A stretch of 64,000 nucleotides of DNA, taken from the NCBI RefSeq assembly GCF_003384035.1, contig NZ_QQAK01000010.1:434001-498000 (forward strand). The letters are read 5' to 3'. The notes under the pieces were generated by a model. The model ran no database searches. It saw nothing but the letters and a program-made list of their open reading frames with translations, and had not been told where the DNA came from. Within the stretch, counting starts at the first letter, position 1, and every line of letters starts with the position of its first letter. The translations under genes and the position numbers were made by a program. The stretch is from Sporosarcina sp. BI001-red. Lineage in GTDB: Bacteria > Bacillota > Bacilli > Bacillales_A > Planococcaceae. This document shows, piece after piece, positions 1 to 13,257 of this stretch.

Positions 1-1
1 A

Positions 2-544
2 ATTGTGACGACAGATGTCGGACAGCATCAAATGTGGACTGCTCAGTATTATGGACTGAATCATGCAGATCGCTGGGTAACTTCGGGAGGTCTTGGGACA
101 ATGGGCTTCGGATTCCCAGCAGCGATCGGAGCACAACTCGCAAAACCGGATGCACGTGTCATTGCAGTTGTTGGTGACGGTGGTTTCCAAATGACCGCAC
201 AGGAATTATCACTGCTGCAAGAACTACGAATTCCAGTGAAAGTCGTAATTTTGAACAACGAAGCACTCGGAATGGTACGTCAGTGGCAGCAAACGTTTTT
301 CGAAGAACGGTATTCACAGTCATTAATTCCGATCCAACCAGATTTTGTGAAACTGGCAGAGGCTTATGATTTAAAAGGCTATCGAATTAGAAATGCGTCA
401 GAAGCAGAAACGGTATTTACGGAAGCATTGTTATCCGATGAACCCGTTTTGATAGACTGTCGAGTAAAACGTATGGAAAACGTCTATCCGATGGTTGCAC
501 CGGGGAAAGGAATTCAAGAAATGATTGGAGTGAGTGCGCCATGA
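2..544 (+). CDS. ilvB: Acetolactate synthase large subunit, C-terminal part (cut by window edge)
   Basis: This is the C-terminal part (about 180 residues) of the catalytic subunit that condenses two pyruvates, or pyruvate plus 2-oxobutyrate, in the first common step of valine, leucine and isoleucine synthesis. The frame is open to the left edge, so the true start lies outside the window. The thiamine-diphosphate binding signature is visible: [10 protein letters not shown] followed about 20 residues later by [12 protein letters not shown], the GDG...NN motif of TPP enzymes. QHQMW near the left edge is typical of the family. The stop overlaps the ilvN start by four bases (ATGA), which implies translational coupling of the two subunits. 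Confidence 0.96.
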   Translation: MVTTDVGQHQMWTAQYYGLNHADRWVTSGGLGTMGFGFPAAIGAQLAKPDARVIAVVGDGGFQMTAQELSLLQELRIPVKVVILNNEALGMVRQWQQTFFEERYSQSLIPIQPDFVKLAEAYDLKGYRIRNASEAETVFTEALLSDEPVLIDCRVKRMENVYPMVAPGKGIQEMIGVSAP

Positions 545-1056
545 AGCGAGTCATTACAGTAACCGTTATTAACCAAAGCGGCGTGCTGAACCGAGTCACT
601 GGATTGATGATGAAGCGGCAATTCAACATCGAAAGTATTACGGTTGGTCACTCGGAGCAATCGGGTATGTCAAAGATGACGTTTATCGTCCATGTGGAGG
701 ATGAGCAGAAAATCGAGCAACTCGTGAAACAGTTGCAAAAGCAAATTGACGTTATCAAAGTAAATGATATTACTGACAAGTCGATTGTGCTGAGGGAGTT
801 GGCGTTAGTGAAAGTGACGTCGCCGCCGCATGCCAGGGGAGAGATGAACAGCCTGGTCGAACCGTTCCGGGCGACAGTCGTCGATTCTGGAAAGAACATC
901 GTGACGTATCAAGTGACGGGGGATCCGGAAAAAATCGACGCATTCATTGCCTTGCTCAAGCCATATGGCATCAAGGAGCTCACACGAACAGGTACGGCAG
1001 CATTCGTGCGAGAAGTCCAAAAAGCTCCCTCTCCATTGTTATCGATTCTAAAATGA
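541..1056 (+). CDS. ilvN: Acetolactate synthase small (regulatory) subunit
   Basis: This 171-residue protein is the regulatory partner of IlvB and confers valine feedback inhibition in the family. An ACT domain occupies about the first 75 residues ([19 protein letters not shown], then FNIESITVG). A second ALS-type C-terminal domain follows, and the length is normal for the family. The ATG overlaps the ilvB stop. The gene is also called ilvH in Bacillus. It is followed by a 220-bp gap that carries a dispersed palindromic repeat before ilvC. Confidence 0.96.
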   Translation: MKRVITVTVINQSGVLNRVTGLMMKRQFNIESITVGHSEQSGMSKMTFIVHVEDEQKIEQLVKQLQKQIDVIKVNDITDKSIVLRELALVKVTSPPHARGEMNSLVEPFRATVVDSGKNIVTYQVTGDPEKIDAFIALLKPYGIKELTRTGTAAFVREVQKAPSPLLSILK

Positions 1057-1090
1057 TTTGTTTAGAGGACACTTTTGATACCAAGAATCT

Positions 1091-1223
1091 CCGTTGATTG
1101 AAGCGAAAGACGGCGACTCCTGCGGAATCAGCGAAGACCGAAGACCCTGGACTGAGCAAAGCGAGGGAAGCGGCTGAGATCGAGCCCGCGGAAAGTGTCC
1201 GTCTGTAGCGTAAATCAACACCG
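1091..1223. repeat. Dispersed imperfect palindromic element, copy A (inside the ilv-leu operon)
   Basis: This element of about 133 bp begins CCGTTGATTGAAGCG and ends TAAATCAACACCG, so its ends are inverted. It carries the block GGCGACTCCTGCGGA, then GCGAAGACCGAAGACCC, a variable centre, and CCCGCGGAAAGTGTCCG. Related copies are at 39130-39193, 49314-49492 and 60294-60427. It sits between ilvN and ilvC and should form a long stem in the operon mRNA. No coding potential is seen. Confidence 0.75.
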
Positions 1224-1264
1224 TCAAAAGTTTGATTTATAAATATAAAACCCACAAACCCTAG

Positions 1265-3851
<2,587 letters not shown>

Positions 3852-3872
3852 TCCTACAAGGAGGAGACAACG

Positions 3873-4973
3873 ATGGAAAAACGTATCGCAGTATTACCCG
3901 GTGACGGGATTGGTCCAGAAGTAATCAGTTCTGCAGTGAAGGTGCTTGAAGTAGTTGCTAGAAGATTTCATCATTCGTTCGAATTTGTCTATGGTTCTAT
4001 CGGCGGGGCTGCAGTAGATGCTTTTGGCACACCGCTTCCAGATGAAACAATTGCACTTTGTGAAAAGAGTGATGCTGTGTTACTCGGCGCAGTCGGTGGT
4101 CCGAAGTGGGATCAAAACCCTGCTGAAACTCGTCCGGAAAAAGGCTTGCTTGCCATCCGTAAACATTTCGGGCTGTTTGCAAATATTCGTCCCGTAAAGG
4201 CGGTACCAGCTATTCTCCATCGTTCTCCTTTGAAAGAGGATCTTGTGAAAGACGTGGATTTAGTCATTGTTCGTGAACTGACAGGGGGACTGTATTTCGG
4301 TGAACCAAGCCGGAAAACACATGATGCTGCTGTCGATACACTCGTTTACACGCGAGTGGAAATCGAACGAATTGTACGATCTGCCTTTGACCTTGCACGA
4401 ATGCGACGCGGAAAAGTAACATCAGTAGATAAAGCTAACGTACTTCAATCTAGCCGTCTATGGCGTGAAGTAGTGGAAGAAGTCCGTGCTGGCTATCCTG
4501 ACATTGAAGTCGAACACCAACTCGTCGATTCCGCTGCCATGAAATTGATTACAAACCCAGCAGCATTCGACGTAATTGTGACAGAGAACATGTTCGGAGA
4601 TATTTTGAGTGATGAAGCGTCAGTCATTACTGGATCTCTTGGGCTATTGCCTTCAGCTAGTGTCCGGACAGATGGTTTTGGACTATATGAACCGGTCCAT
4701 GGGTCTGCGCCAGACGTAGCAGGAAAAGGAATTGCGAATCCTGCTGCGACAATTTTGTCCGCTGCCATGATGTTACGTCAATCATTCGGAATGGAAGAAG
4801 AAGCTGCTGCAATCGAGCAAGCCGTTCAGACGATTTATGAAGAAGGTCATTGTACCGCAGATCTCGCAGGACCAGGTGACCGTCAATTGTCAACAGAGCA
4901 ATGGGCAGCACGCGTTGCTGAAGAAGTAGATATCCAGTCTGTTTCAAACAGTATCATGTGTTCATACGTATAA
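3873..4973 (+). CDS. leuB: 3-isopropylmalate dehydrogenase
   Basis: This 366-residue NAD-dependent oxidative decarboxylase makes 4-methyl-2-oxopentanoate from 3-isopropylmalate. It starts with [12 protein letters not shown] and carries the isocitrate/isopropylmalate dehydrogenase signature [20 protein letters not shown] (about residues 235-254). AAGGAGGAGA precedes the ATG. It lies between leuA and leuC in the usual leu order. The last few residues overlap an upstream extension of the leuC frame, not leuC itself. Confidence 0.97.
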   Translation: MEKRIAVLPGDGIGPEVISSAVKVLEVVARRFHHSFEFVYGSIGGAAVDAFGTPLPDETIALCEKSDAVLLGAVGGPKWDQNPAETRPEKGLLAIRKHFGLFANIRPVKAVPAILHRSPLKEDLVKDVDLVIVRELTGGLYFGEPSRKTHDAAVDTLVYTRVEIERIVRSAFDLARMRRGKVTSVDKANVLQSSRLWREVVEEVRAGYPDIEVEHQLVDSAAMKLITNPAAFDVIVTENMFGDILSDEASVITGSLGLLPSASVRTDGFGLYEPVHGSAPDVAGKGIANPAATILSAAMMLRQSFGMEEEAAAIEQAVQTIYEEGHCTADLAGPGDRQLSTEQWAARVAEEVDIQSVSNSIMCSYV

Positions 4974-5026
4974 CTAAACAACCGCGGCGTTTTGCATGCT
5001 GCCACTCATGGAAAGGGGAATTGGAA

Positions 5027-6436
5027 ATGGTAAAAACAATTATTGAAAAGGTTTGGGATCGACATGTCGTGACAGAAGAAGAAGGGAAACCGGACTTGCT
5101 CTACATCGACCTCCATCTCCTCCATGAAGTGACATCTCCGCAAGCGTTTGAAGGATTACGGCTTGCGGGACGGCAAGTGCGACGACCGGAACGCTGTTAT
5201 GCGACGATGGACCATAATGTACCTACACGTAATATTGAAACAGTAAGTGATCCGACCGCTCAAAAACAAATGACGACACTCGAAAAGAACTGTGAAGAAT
5301 TTGGGATTGAGCTTGCGCATATGACGCATCCAGACCAAGGGATTGTCCACATTATCGGACCTGAACTAGGGCTTACTCAGCCTGGACGCACCATTGTTTG
5401 CGGAGATAGCCACACATCCACACATGGGGCGTTTGGTGCAATCGCATTCGGAATCGGTACGAGTGAAGTGGAGCACGTATTATCGACTCAAACACTTTGG
5501 CAGCGGAGACCTAAGACGATGGAAGTGAAAATTTCTGGCGAATTAGGTGCAGGAGTCACTGCAAAAGACGTGATCCTCGCTGTCATTGCAAAGTTCGGTA
5601 TCGATGTAGGAACCGGACATATTATCGAATTTACGGGTGAAGCCATTCGCAACCTTTCAATGGAAGAGCGAATGACGATTTGTAATATGTCGATCGAAGC
5701 AGGAGCGAAAGCAGGATTGATCAGCCCGGATGAAACGACCGTTGAGTATTTAAGAGGCCGTCGTCATGTTCCTGAAGGAGCAGCATTTGAAACTGCTGCA
5801 GCAGAATGGTTGGCACTAGCGACAGATGAAGGTGCGGCCTATGACACAACGTTGAATCTCGATGCAGCTGACATTGAACCATTTGTAACGTGGGGAACGA
5901 ACCCTGCGATGGGAACAGGAATTAGTGGTCACGTACCGTATTCATCCGATTATGCATCATCATCTGACAAAGAAGCGTTGAAAAAAGCGATCGCTTATAT
6001 GGGATTGGAAGAGGGCATGCCACTATCCGATATTTCCATCCAGCATGTCTTTATCGGATCATGTACGAATGCTCGTCTAAGTGACTTACGGGCAGCTGCA
6101 GCTATTGTTGAAGGTCAACACGTCCATCCGACTGTAACGGCGATTGTCGTCCCGGGATCACGTTCTGTTAAGCGACTTGCAGAACAAGAAGGGCTTGACG
6201 AAGTATTTATAGCGGCCGGATTTGAATGGCGTGAGTCAGGATGCAGTATGTGTCTTGCAATGAATGATGACGTCGTTCCTGCGGGCGAACGTTGTGCGTC
6301 CACATCGAATCGAAACTTCGAAGGACGCCAAGGTACAGGCGCACGAACGCATCTTGTCAGTCCAGCGATGGCAGCAGCGGCAGCAATTGCAGGTCGATTT
6401 ACGGATATACGGAAAGTACCTGTGCTACAGGACTGA
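5027..6436 (+). CDS. leuC: 3-isopropylmalate dehydratase large subunit
   Basis: This 469-residue aconitase-family subunit isomerises 2- to 3-isopropylmalate together with LeuD. The 4Fe-4S cysteines are in [16 protein letters not shown] and [22 protein letters not shown] and [13 protein letters not shown] are standard substrate and cluster motifs. The frame is open further upstream to 4958. The ATG at 5027 is chosen because GAAAGGGG lies 8 bases upstream and the resulting N-terminus [15 protein letters not shown] is where family members begin. Confidence 0.97.
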   Translation: MVKTIIEKVWDRHVVTEEEGKPDLLYIDLHLLHEVTSPQAFEGLRLAGRQVRRPERCYATMDHNVPTRNIETVSDPTAQKQMTTLEKNCEEFGIELAHMTHPDQGIVHIIGPELGLTQPGRTIVCGDSHTSTHGAFGAIAFGIGTSEVEHVLSTQTLWQRRPKTMEVKISGELGAGVTAKDVILAVIAKFGIDVGTGHIIEFTGEAIRNLSMEERMTICNMSIEAGAKAGLISPDETTVEYLRGRRHVPEGAAFETAAAEWLALATDEGAAYDTTLNLDAADIEPFVTWGTNPAMGTGISGHVPYSSDYASSSDKEALKKAIAYMGLEEGMPLSDISIQHVFIGSCTNARLSDLRAAAAIVEGQHVHPTVTAIVVPGSRSVKRLAEQEGLDEVFIAAGFEWRESGCSMCLAMNDDVVPAGERCASTSNRNFEGRQGTGARTHLVSPAMAAAAAIAGRFTDIRKVPVLQD

Positions 6437-6451
6437 AGGGAGGAGCATTCT

Positions 6452-7042
6452 ATGGAACCGATTAATGTTGTCACAAGTCTCATGACCCCGTTAGACCGGA
6501 AAAACGTCGACACGGACCAGATCATATCCAAAGAGTTTTTAAAGCGAATTGAGCGTACAGGATTTGGAAAGTATTTGTTTTATCATTGGCGGTTTGATAG
6601 CGAAGGCAATGCAAATACTGAATTCATTTTAAATGATGCTAGATTTGAGAGCTCACAAATTTTAGTAGCGGATGAAAACTTCGGCTGCGGCTCTTCCCGG
6701 GAACACGCACCGTGGGCCATCCTGGACTATGGGTTCCGAGTAGTTATCGCACCAGGATTTGCGGATATCTTCTATAATAACTGTTTCAAAAACGGTATCT
6801 TACCGATTCGGCTTGCTCAAAGTGAAATCAATTCATTACTCGCAGATGGCCAAAAAACTCCGATTGAACTTACCGTGAACTTAGAGCATCAGACTGTCAC
6901 TCGTATAGACACGGAAGATATCCTGTCATTTGATATCGATCCGTATTCACGTCAGATGTTGCTGAATGGCTGGGACGAAATCTCGCTTACATTCCAGTAT
7001 GAAGACAAAATCACGGCATATGAAGAACGCATGGCCCGTTGA
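6452..7042 (+). CDS. leuD: 3-isopropylmalate dehydratase small subunit
   Basis: This 196-residue swivel-domain partner of LeuC contributes substrate-binding residues. NVDTDQIISKEFLKRIERTG near residue 19 and DENFGCGSSREHAPWA near residue 72 are the diagnostic aconitase small-subunit motifs. It is the last gene of the ilv-leu operon. The stop codon falls inside the loop of the terminator hairpin that ends the operon. Confidence 0.97.
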   Translation: MEPINVVTSLMTPLDRKNVDTDQIISKEFLKRIERTGFGKYLFYHWRFDSEGNANTEFILNDARFESSQILVADENFGCGSSREHAPWAILDYGFRVVIAPGFADIFYNNCFKNGILPIRLAQSEINSLLADGQKTPIELTVNLEHQTVTRIDTEDILSFDIDPYSRQMLLNGWDEISLTFQYEDKITAYEERMAR

Positions 7043-7059
7043 GATAACGGGCTTTTTTT
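7034..7059 (+). terminator. Terminator of the ilv-leu operon
   Basis: GCCCGTT - GAGAT - AACGGGC is followed by seven T residues. The left arm is leuD coding sequence, so terminating ribosomes could affect its folding. Confidence 0.9.
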
Positions 7060-7132
7060 CGTAATAAAGGAAATTACATGAACGATGTCGAATTTTTGTA
7101 TGTACAACAATCTGATTATTGGGGGAATTTGA

Positions 7133-8305
7133 TTGAGAAACGAAGATTTGCTACTTATACCTGGGCCAACGCCTGTCGTCGATTCAATTTACGACGCATT
7201 AGGAGAAGAAACACGCGCACACACAGACCCGCGATTTGTAAGTCGTTTTAAGAAAACAATTGAACGCACTAAACGAATTTTGAATACCGATGGGGAAGTA
7301 TTTATCGTCGCAGGATCTGGAACACTTGCTATGGAAATGGCGCTCGTTAATACGATTGCCCCTGGGGAAAAGCTCTTGATCATCAGTCACGGGTATTTTG
7401 GAGATCGATTCATTAAACTTGGACAAGCATTTGGAATCCAAATTGATCTGCTGCAGGCAGAGTGGGGCAAACAAGTCGATTTAAAGCATGTCAAAGAACA
7501 TTTTGAGAAAAACCAATATAAAGCAGTAACTGTGACGCATGCTGATACATCAACGGGCGTTCAAGCAAACTTAGATGAATTAATCCCGCTCATTAAACAG
7601 CACGGAGCTTTGGCTATTGTTGACGGAGTATGTGCAACAACAGCAATGCCGGAAGATATGCAACACAATTATGCAGGTCCAGATACAGCAATCGACATTG
7701 TCCTAACGGGTTCGCAAAAAGCGATTGGTGTGCCTCCAGGCGTTGGCATAGTTGCTTTCAGTCAAGCTGCATTGAAAGCGAGAAACGAAATGGAATCTGT
7801 ATCTGCCTACTATTGTGACATCCATAACTGGATTCCTGTCATGCACGATCCATCCAAATATTTCGCAACACCGCCTGTCAATATGATCTACGCGCTTGAA
7901 GAAGGGTTGCGTATTGTCGAAGAAGAAGGACTTGAAGAACGTTACGTTCGACACAATGCTTATGGACGTGCGGTTCGTTCTGCATTACGAGTTTATGGGA
8001 TGGTGCCGCTAGCTGAAGAGAAAGACGCTGCACCAACTCTTAGCTGTATCTACTATCCAGAAGGTGTAGACGATGCCGCATTCCGTGCGGAGTTAGCTAA
8101 AGAAGGTGTGGTTTTATCAGGCGCACTTGCACATCTTGCAGGGAAAGCGTTCAGAATCGGCCATATGGGCAACACAACTCCAGAAATGCTGGAAACCGCT
8201 ATTCGAAAGATCGGTGAAGCGTTGCAAAATTGCGGGCGTGAAGTGGTAGTTGAAGAGGCAGTGGCAGTGTTACAAGAAACGTTGGGTTCGTTGTCTGTGA
8301 AATGA
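7133..8305 (+). CDS. Class V aminotransferase, alanine-glyoxylate/serine-pyruvate type
   Basis: This 390-residue PLP enzyme belongs to the alanine-glyoxylate / serine-pyruvate / ureidoglycine-glyoxylate aminotransferase group. IPGPTPV at the N-terminus, VAGSGTLAMEMAL near residue 60 and the PLP-lysine region TGSQKAIGVPPGVG near residue 190 support this. The start is TTG at 7133 with GGGGGA upstream. It is monocistronic, between the leu terminator and a strong bidirectional hairpin. The donor and acceptor cannot be read from sequence, and the purine-catabolic pucG role is possible but no purine genes are nearby. Confidence 0.88.
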   Translation: MRNEDLLLIPGPTPVVDSIYDALGEETRAHTDPRFVSRFKKTIERTKRILNTDGEVFIVAGSGTLAMEMALVNTIAPGEKLLIISHGYFGDRFIKLGQAFGIQIDLLQAEWGKQVDLKHVKEHFEKNQYKAVTVTHADTSTGVQANLDELIPLIKQHGALAIVDGVCATTAMPEDMQHNYAGPDTAIDIVLTGSQKAIGVPPGVGIVAFSQAALKARNEMESVSAYYCDIHNWIPVMHDPSKYFATPPVNMIYALEEGLRIVEEEGLEERYVRHNAYGRAVRSALRVYGMVPLAEEKDAAPTLSCIYYPEGVDDAAFRAELAKEGVVLSGALAHLAGKAFRIGHMGNTTPEMLETAIRKIGEALQNCGREVVVEEAVAVLQETLGSLSVK

Positions 8306-8349
8306 GTAGAATTCTTTGTATTATGTAAAAATTTTCATATGAAAAACAT

Positions 8350-8386
8350 AACGAAAAACGCATTGGATTCCAATGCGTTTTTCGTT
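8350..8386. terminator. Perfect 17-bp hairpin terminator
   Basis: A 17-bp perfect inverted repeat (AACGAAAAACGCATTGG) has a 3-base loop and T runs in the arm. It closes the aminotransferase gene and is symmetrical enough to work on both strands. Confidence 0.85.
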
Positions 8387-8555
8387 GTATCGTTTTTCTA
8401 GATTAAAGAATTTGTGATTACTATGAATGAGGTGGATTATTTTCTTGTTTACTAGGCATCTCCCATAACCAAAGGGACATCAAACCATATACTAGAGAAC
8501 ACAGTTGTAAGTTGCCCATCAAAAGCCTTGGAAATGAATTGAATGAGGTGGGGAG

Positions 8556-9965
8556 ATGCAAGAAGAAACGGAGAAGTTTGAAGAAGCAGATGGGAAGTCA
8601 TTTCCTGGACAAACTTATTCTGAAGTCCTGCTAAGACCATTATTTGATATGCAAAAGGATTATTTCTTTTACGCCATGCTAGCCGTGCATTGTGCTCATA
8701 CAATTATGCTAGCAGAACAGAACATTATAAAAGAGGAAGAGGCGGAAAGAATATTAGAGGCAGTCAATGAAATTAATAATATGCATAAAGATGATTTCAT
8801 TTATACTGCAGTACATGAAGATTTATTCTTCCTCGTAGAAACTAAAATCGGCGACATGATTGGTGAAGAGTTAGCAGGGAAAATGCACATTGCGAAAAGT
8901 CGGAATGATATGGGAGAAGCGATGTATCGTATTGTGTTACGCGAACACTTACAAGATACGATCGGATTGGCACGAACATTGGCTTCTACACTATTGAGTC
9001 AAGCTGAGGCTCATATTGAAACTATTATGCCAGCTCACACCCATACGCAGCCTGCACAACCAACTACGTTGGGGCATTATCTCGTAGCGATCTATGACGG
9101 TCTGTGCCGGGATATTGATCGCCTGGAGAGAGCCAGGTTAATCGTCAATCAGTCCCCCATGGGAGCGGCTGCAATTACAACAACAGGATTTCCAATCAGT
9201 CGGGAGCGAATGGTGAACCTTCTTGGATTTGAAGGGTTGATCGAAAACTCATACGATGCAATTGGTGCAGGCGACTATTTGCTGGAAGCTGCTCAAAGTT
9301 TGATCAGTTTGATGACCAACATCGGACGGTGGGTGCAAGAACTCCTGAGGATGGCATCTAAAGAAGTGGGGCTGTTACGAGTTTCGGATGCATACGTACA
9401 AATCAGCAGTATCATGCCTCAGAAACGCAATCCGGTGTCGCTGGAACACTCGCGTTCACTTGCTTCTAGCGCACTAGCAGAAGGGCTTGCCGTTCTGCAT
9501 ATGATGCATAACACACCTTTCGGGGATATCAATGATACGGAAGACGATTTACAACCTCATCTATATAAGGGGTTTGAAAAGGCAGATCGAGTTTTGAAGT
9601 TATTAAATGCGGTCATGATGACGATGGAGTTCGATAAGAAACGGGCGCATCAGCAAGCGAAAGAGAATATGATCACCATTACTGAACTTGCCGATGTGTT
9701 AGCTAGAGATTATGACGTATCGTTCCGTCAAGCGCATAGTCAAGCCGCTAAAGTAGCTGAAAATGCGGATGCACTTCAGAAGGAGCTATACGAAGTCCCC
9801 ATCGATCTTATTAATGAATGGTTACTTGACGTTTCCCTATCTGAAGCAGACTGGCAGGCGATTATTGATCCTGTAGTTTTCGTTGAGCGCCGCAATATTA
9901 CTGGTGGACCAAATCCTGAAACAGTACGTAGAATGATTACCAATCGAAAAAACAGGTTAGATTGA
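8556..9965 (+). CDS. Argininosuccinate lyase family protein (stand-alone paralogue)
   Basis: This 469-residue member of the ASL/fumarase/aspartase superfamily catalyses beta-elimination releasing fumarate in characterised relatives. The superfamily signature is present as SSIMPQKRNPVSLEHS (about residues 285-300), and THTQPAQPTTLGHYL holds the region of the catalytic His. The N-terminus lacks the LWGGRF start of ArgH, and the usual TGRSRNDQ appears as IAKSRNDMG. No argG or other arginine gene is nearby. GAGGTGGGG precedes the ATG. It could be a true ArgH or a lyase of different substrate; I favour family-level naming. Confidence 0.8.
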   Translation: MQEETEKFEEADGKSFPGQTYSEVLLRPLFDMQKDYFFYAMLAVHCAHTIMLAEQNIIKEEEAERILEAVNEINNMHKDDFIYTAVHEDLFFLVETKIGDMIGEELAGKMHIAKSRNDMGEAMYRIVLREHLQDTIGLARTLASTLLSQAEAHIETIMPAHTHTQPAQPTTLGHYLVAIYDGLCRDIDRLERARLIVNQSPMGAAAITTTGFPISRERMVNLLGFEGLIENSYDAIGAGDYLLEAAQSLISLMTNIGRWVQELLRMASKEVGLLRVSDAYVQISSIMPQKRNPVSLEHSRSLASSALAEGLAVLHMMHNTPFGDINDTEDDLQPHLYKGFEKADRVLKLLNAVMMTMEFDKKRAHQQAKENMITITELADVLARDYDVSFRQAHSQAAKVAENADALQKELYEVPIDLINEWLLDVSLSEADWQAIIDPVVFVERRNITGGPNPETVRRMITNRKNRLD

Positions 9966-10003
9966 CCGTTTTGCGTTCCGCTTCTCCAATTCAAAATAAT
10001 TTC

Positions 10004-10042
10004 AAAGAAACCGCGCTAGTAATACAATAGCGTGGTTTCTTT
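10004..10042 (+). terminator. Terminator after the lyase gene
   Basis: AAAGAAACCGCGCTA pairs with TAGCGTGGTTTCTTT with one G-T mismatch, then TTTT and a T-rich tail. Confidence 0.85.
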
Positions 10043-10202
10043 TGGTATTTTTCCTGAACTTAGGCATTACGGGCATGTGAATCTTTAGAAAAGTGGTCGA
10101 AAAGTAGTGATTTATTATAGGTAAACAGATATAATCGAACTAGTCATAACTATTCAGACGATTGGTAAAGTTCATCGTTTCTGAAAAAAGAGATAAAGTG
10201 GG

Positions 10203-11900
10203 GTGGAATGGGTGAAGCGAACAATTGCTGGGAAGTTAAGAAACGGATTTTCGTTATTACTTGCGTTGCTAGTTGTTATTGGGGTAGCTAGCATTCTGTT
10301 GCTTGTGAAATTAAATAGTGATTATAGGAATATGCTTGATGATGAAGTGCATAAAGTGGATATCGTAGATGAATTTGTGTTGAAGCAAGAACAGATGCAA
10401 AGTGCAATCCGTGGATACATGCTCTATCAGGATGAGGCGATGCTTGAAAGGCGTCAAGAAAACTATGAGCGCTCCGAACTACTTCTAACTGAACTGGGGA
10501 AGATGATGAACGGTGCGAAGATGAAAAAAGAATATGACGCTCTCGTCGATTCGAACCAAAAGTCGATGACCCTTCAAAATAATATTGTCGATAACTTGGA
10601 ACAAGGTAAAGATGATATCGCAAAATGGATGTCAGAAGCATCTAAAGATGTTGGAAATGTTGTCATGACACGTGCTGATTTGATAAAGGACAACCAATAC
10701 AAAGTGCTTGAAACGAAACGGAAAGAAGTGAATCAGATGATGATGCAGTTAACGATTATCATCGCCGCAATTATAATCATTGCAGTCGTGGTAGGCATCC
10801 TGATTTCACAACGTATTAGCCGGTCCATCACTAAGCCTGTTGGCATTGTAACGGAAGGGTTGAACCAAATTGCAAATGGGAATTTCTCCATAGATCCGCT
10901 CGTTGTGCGTAGCAAAGACGAAGTCGGAGAAATGGCGAATGCATTCAACAAAATGGGCGCAGATGTAGCGAATATGATCCGTAAGATTAATGTCTCTGCG
11001 GAACAGTTGGCTATGCAATCTGAAGAGTTATCTGCAAGTTCAGAAGAGAGTCTAGCCTCGTCGGAGTTAATCTCCAGTACAGCAGAAAAACAACTCGAAG
11101 GCAGCGAACGTCAGCAACGGATCACAGACCAATCCACACAATCGATGAATGAATTGTCTGTAGGGGTTGGGGAAATATCAGAAAGCAATGAGGACATGTT
11201 GCGTTCGGCAGAAGCAGTTACACAACTTGTTCGTAGAGGCTCAGCATCCATGGATGAGGTCGTTGATGAAATGAAAACCATTCGGGAAACCATTCAAGAA
11301 ACAGCGAAGATCATGAAAGAGATGGCAGATCACTCATCTGAAATCGAGAAAGTGACAGCAATCATTACAGGAATTGCAGAGCAAACGAACTTGTTGGCAC
11401 TTAACGCAGCGATCGAAGCAGCTCGTGCAGGAGACGCAGGTAAAGGATTCGCAGTTGTTGCAGATGAAGTCCGTAAACTCGCGGAGCAGTCTAAAACGTC
11501 TGCATCCGAGATTGGGACTATGGTCAGCGACATCCAAGTATATTCGAAGAAAGCCACGAAATCGATTGAAACAGGCAGTGAAAAAGTTGAAAATGGCATG
11601 ATAGCAACAGCAGAGTCCAACGCGGTATTCAAAGATATCCAGCAAGCAGTGGGGGATGTATCCGCTAAGGTTGAAACGGTTTCCGCGGCAATTGAAGAGA
11701 TCCAAGCGATGGCCGATGAAGTGACAGATGGCGCACGCGAAGTCCAACGCTTAAGCGGACAAGCATCTGCTTCTGCGACGGAGACAAGCTCAGCTACGGA
11801 GGAACAGCTAGCTGTAAGCCAAGAGATTAGTGCAAGCGCACAGAGCCTTACACGCCTTGCTGACGAGCTCCAGCAAGAGGTTAGTAGATTCCAAGTGTAA
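10203..11900 (+). CDS. Methyl-accepting chemotaxis protein
   Basis: This 565-residue transmembrane chemoreceptor signals to CheA/CheW. It has TM1 at about residues 16-37, an extracellular helical sensor of about 140 residues, TM2 at about 180-202, a HAMP domain, then a long coiled-coil signalling domain. The hairpin tip is [40 protein letters not shown] (split around residue 400). The sensor is rich in charged helices, of 4-helix-bundle type, and its ligand cannot be inferred. Two GTG starts (10203 and 10212) are possible; the second has better spacing from GTGGGG. It is monocistronic. Confidence 0.93.
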   Translation: MEWVKRTIAGKLRNGFSLLLALLVVIGVASILLLVKLNSDYRNMLDDEVHKVDIVDEFVLKQEQMQSAIRGYMLYQDEAMLERRQENYERSELLLTELGKMMNGAKMKKEYDALVDSNQKSMTLQNNIVDNLEQGKDDIAKWMSEASKDVGNVVMTRADLIKDNQYKVLETKRKEVNQMMMQLTIIIAAIIIIAVVVGILISQRISRSITKPVGIVTEGLNQIANGNFSIDPLVVRSKDEVGEMANAFNKMGADVANMIRKINVSAEQLAMQSEELSASSEESLASSELISSTAEKQLEGSERQQRITDQSTQSMNELSVGVGEISESNEDMLRSAEAVTQLVRRGSASMDEVVDEMKTIRETIQETAKIMKEMADHSSEIEKVTAIITGIAEQTNLLALNAAIEAARAGDAGKGFAVVADEVRKLAEQSKTSASEIGTMVSDIQVYSKKATKSIETGSEKVENGMIATAESNAVFKDIQQAVGDVSAKVETVSAAIEEIQAMADEVTDGAREVQRLSGQASASATETSSATEEQLAVSQEISASAQSLTRLADELQQEVSRFQV

Positions 11901-11910
11901 ATGAACAGTA

Positions 11911-11949
11911 AAAAGCGCATTCCCTTAAATAAAAAGGGAATGCGCTTTT
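11911..11949. terminator. Terminator after the chemoreceptor gene
   Basis: A 16-bp stem, AAAAGCGCATTCCCTT against AAGGGAATGCGCTTTT, can act in either direction. Confidence 0.85.
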
Positions 11950-12007
11950 AGTATGTTAATTAAAGGTAATCAGCATAAAGGTTTTGAAAAAATAGGTTTA
12001 ATATAAT

Positions 12008-12049
12008 AAAAACGTGGAAAACTCTATTGTAAGAGTTCCACGTTTTTTT
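12008..12049 (-). terminator. Terminator of the NlpC/P60-SLH gene
   Basis: The stem AACGTGGA-AACTCT / AGAGTT-CCACGTT has a one-base bulge and T runs on both sides. It ends the leftward gene at 12053. Confidence 0.8.
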
Positions 12050-12052
12050 ATG

Positions 12053-12955
12053 TTATTTAAGGTTGTCCATAAAGCGTTGCATGTCTTGGAGTTTAACTTT
12101 ATCATCTACACCGAAGTTACCGTTTGTGTAACCAGCAGTTACATCGTTTGCATAAAGTGCACCAACATATTTCAATGCCCAGTAATCAGAAGGTACATCT
12201 TTAAATGGTACATCAGTTGAAGTAGACAAGTTGAAGGCTTCCGTAAGAACTTTCGCCATTTGTGAACGAGTCAACGGATCGTTAGGGTTGAAGTTACCGC
12301 TGTTGTTTCCGCTAAAGATACCTGCTTCAGCAGCAGCCATAATTTCATTATAGTAAGGTGTTTTTGAATTGACATCAGGGAAACTCATATCACTACCAGT
12401 TCTGTGAAGACCTAGTGTTTTAACAACGATACCCGCAACTTGTCCACGAGTAGCATACGTTACAGTTGGAGCTGGTTTTGAAGCTACTGCTACTTCACCA
12501 AATGTTGCAGGACGTTTTGCGCCTACATAACGGCTCTTCCAGTAGTAAGGATCGTTAAGAGATGAGACTGTTACACCTTGACTAGTGGATGCGTGGATGA
12601 ATTTGCTAGATCCGATATAGATCCCAACGTGTGAGATGCCCTTGCCGCTTGTGTTGAAGAATACAAGATCGCCAGTAGACAAGTTGCTTTTCGCAACTGC
12701 TTTACCTTGTTGGTATTGTTGACCAGTCGTACGTGGAAGTGAAGATCCACTTTTTTTGTAGACAAGTTGTGTATAAGCGGAACAATCGATACCTGAAGTG
12801 GTTGTCCCACCATAACGATAAGGAGTTCCAATATAATTCTTAGCTGTATTTACCAAGTTAGTTGCTGATAGTGTAGCGGCGGAAGCCATAGACGGTACGG
12901 ACGTAGAAATTACTAAACTAGCGATTCCTAGTGCCAAAAGACGTTTCAGTTTCAT
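12053..12955 (-). CDS. Secreted NlpC/P60 endopeptidase with SLH anchor domains
   Basis: This 300-residue exported peptidoglycan hydrolase probably cuts gamma-D-glutamyl-diamino-acid bonds. A signal peptide (residues 1-27, MKLKRLL... ending SMASA) is followed by the NlpC/P60 domain (about 30-150) with catalytic Cys in GIDCSAYTQ and His in SHVGIYIG and FIHAST. SLH motifs follow (about 170-300), including FPDVNSKTPYYNEI, DPLTRSQMAKVLTEAF and FKDVPSDYWA. SLH repeats bind pyruvylated secondary wall polymers, so the enzyme is probably wall-anchored. GAAAGGGG precedes the ATG. It may relate to the S-layer system at 22-26 kb. Confidence 0.92.
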   Translation of the reverse strand: MKLKRLLALGIASLVISTSVPSMASAATLSATNLVNTAKNYIGTPYRYGGTTTSGIDCSAYTQLVYKKSGSSLPRTTGQQYQQGKAVAKSNLSTGDLVFFNTSGKGISHVGIYIGSSKFIHASTSQGVTVSSLNDPYYWKSRYVGAKRPATFGEVAVASKPAPTVTYATRGQVAGIVVKTLGLHRTGSDMSFPDVNSKTPYYNEIMAAAEAGIFSGNNSGNFNPNDPLTRSQMAKVLTEAFNLSTSTDVPFKDVPSDYWALKYVGALYANDVTAGYTNGNFGVDDKVKLQDMQRFMDNLK

Positions 12956-13257
12956 AAGTTTCTCATTTTCCCCTTTCGCACCGTATCAAGGACAGTGTCT
13001 TTATCTGTGATTATCTTAGCATAGGCTAAACCTAATTTCGGTTACAGTTATATTACAATGGTGTTACAAATGGTCGGTTCATGTATAAAAGGCTGATTTA
13101 ACGCGTTTTGTCGGATGTTGAATTCGATGAAAGCGTTTTTATTTTTGCACTAAATGGTTGTTCAACGTGAAAAAAAGACGAAAATGCGGTATCTTTGTAA
13201 CCAAACTAATTGAAATGCTGGAACTTTGCTATATGAATCTGGCAGAACGGGGCTGAC
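12956..13257. other. Divergent intergenic region, about 300 bp
   Basis: AT-rich sequence between two divergently transcribed genes. It must hold promoters for both, but I see no convincing sigmaA pair with correct spacing, no hairpin and no small gene. Confidence 0.4.

Noticed and set aside
4958..5026. Upstream extension of leuC
   Set aside because: The added residues ([12 protein letters not shown]...) do not fit LeuC, and a good ribosome site precedes ATG 5027.
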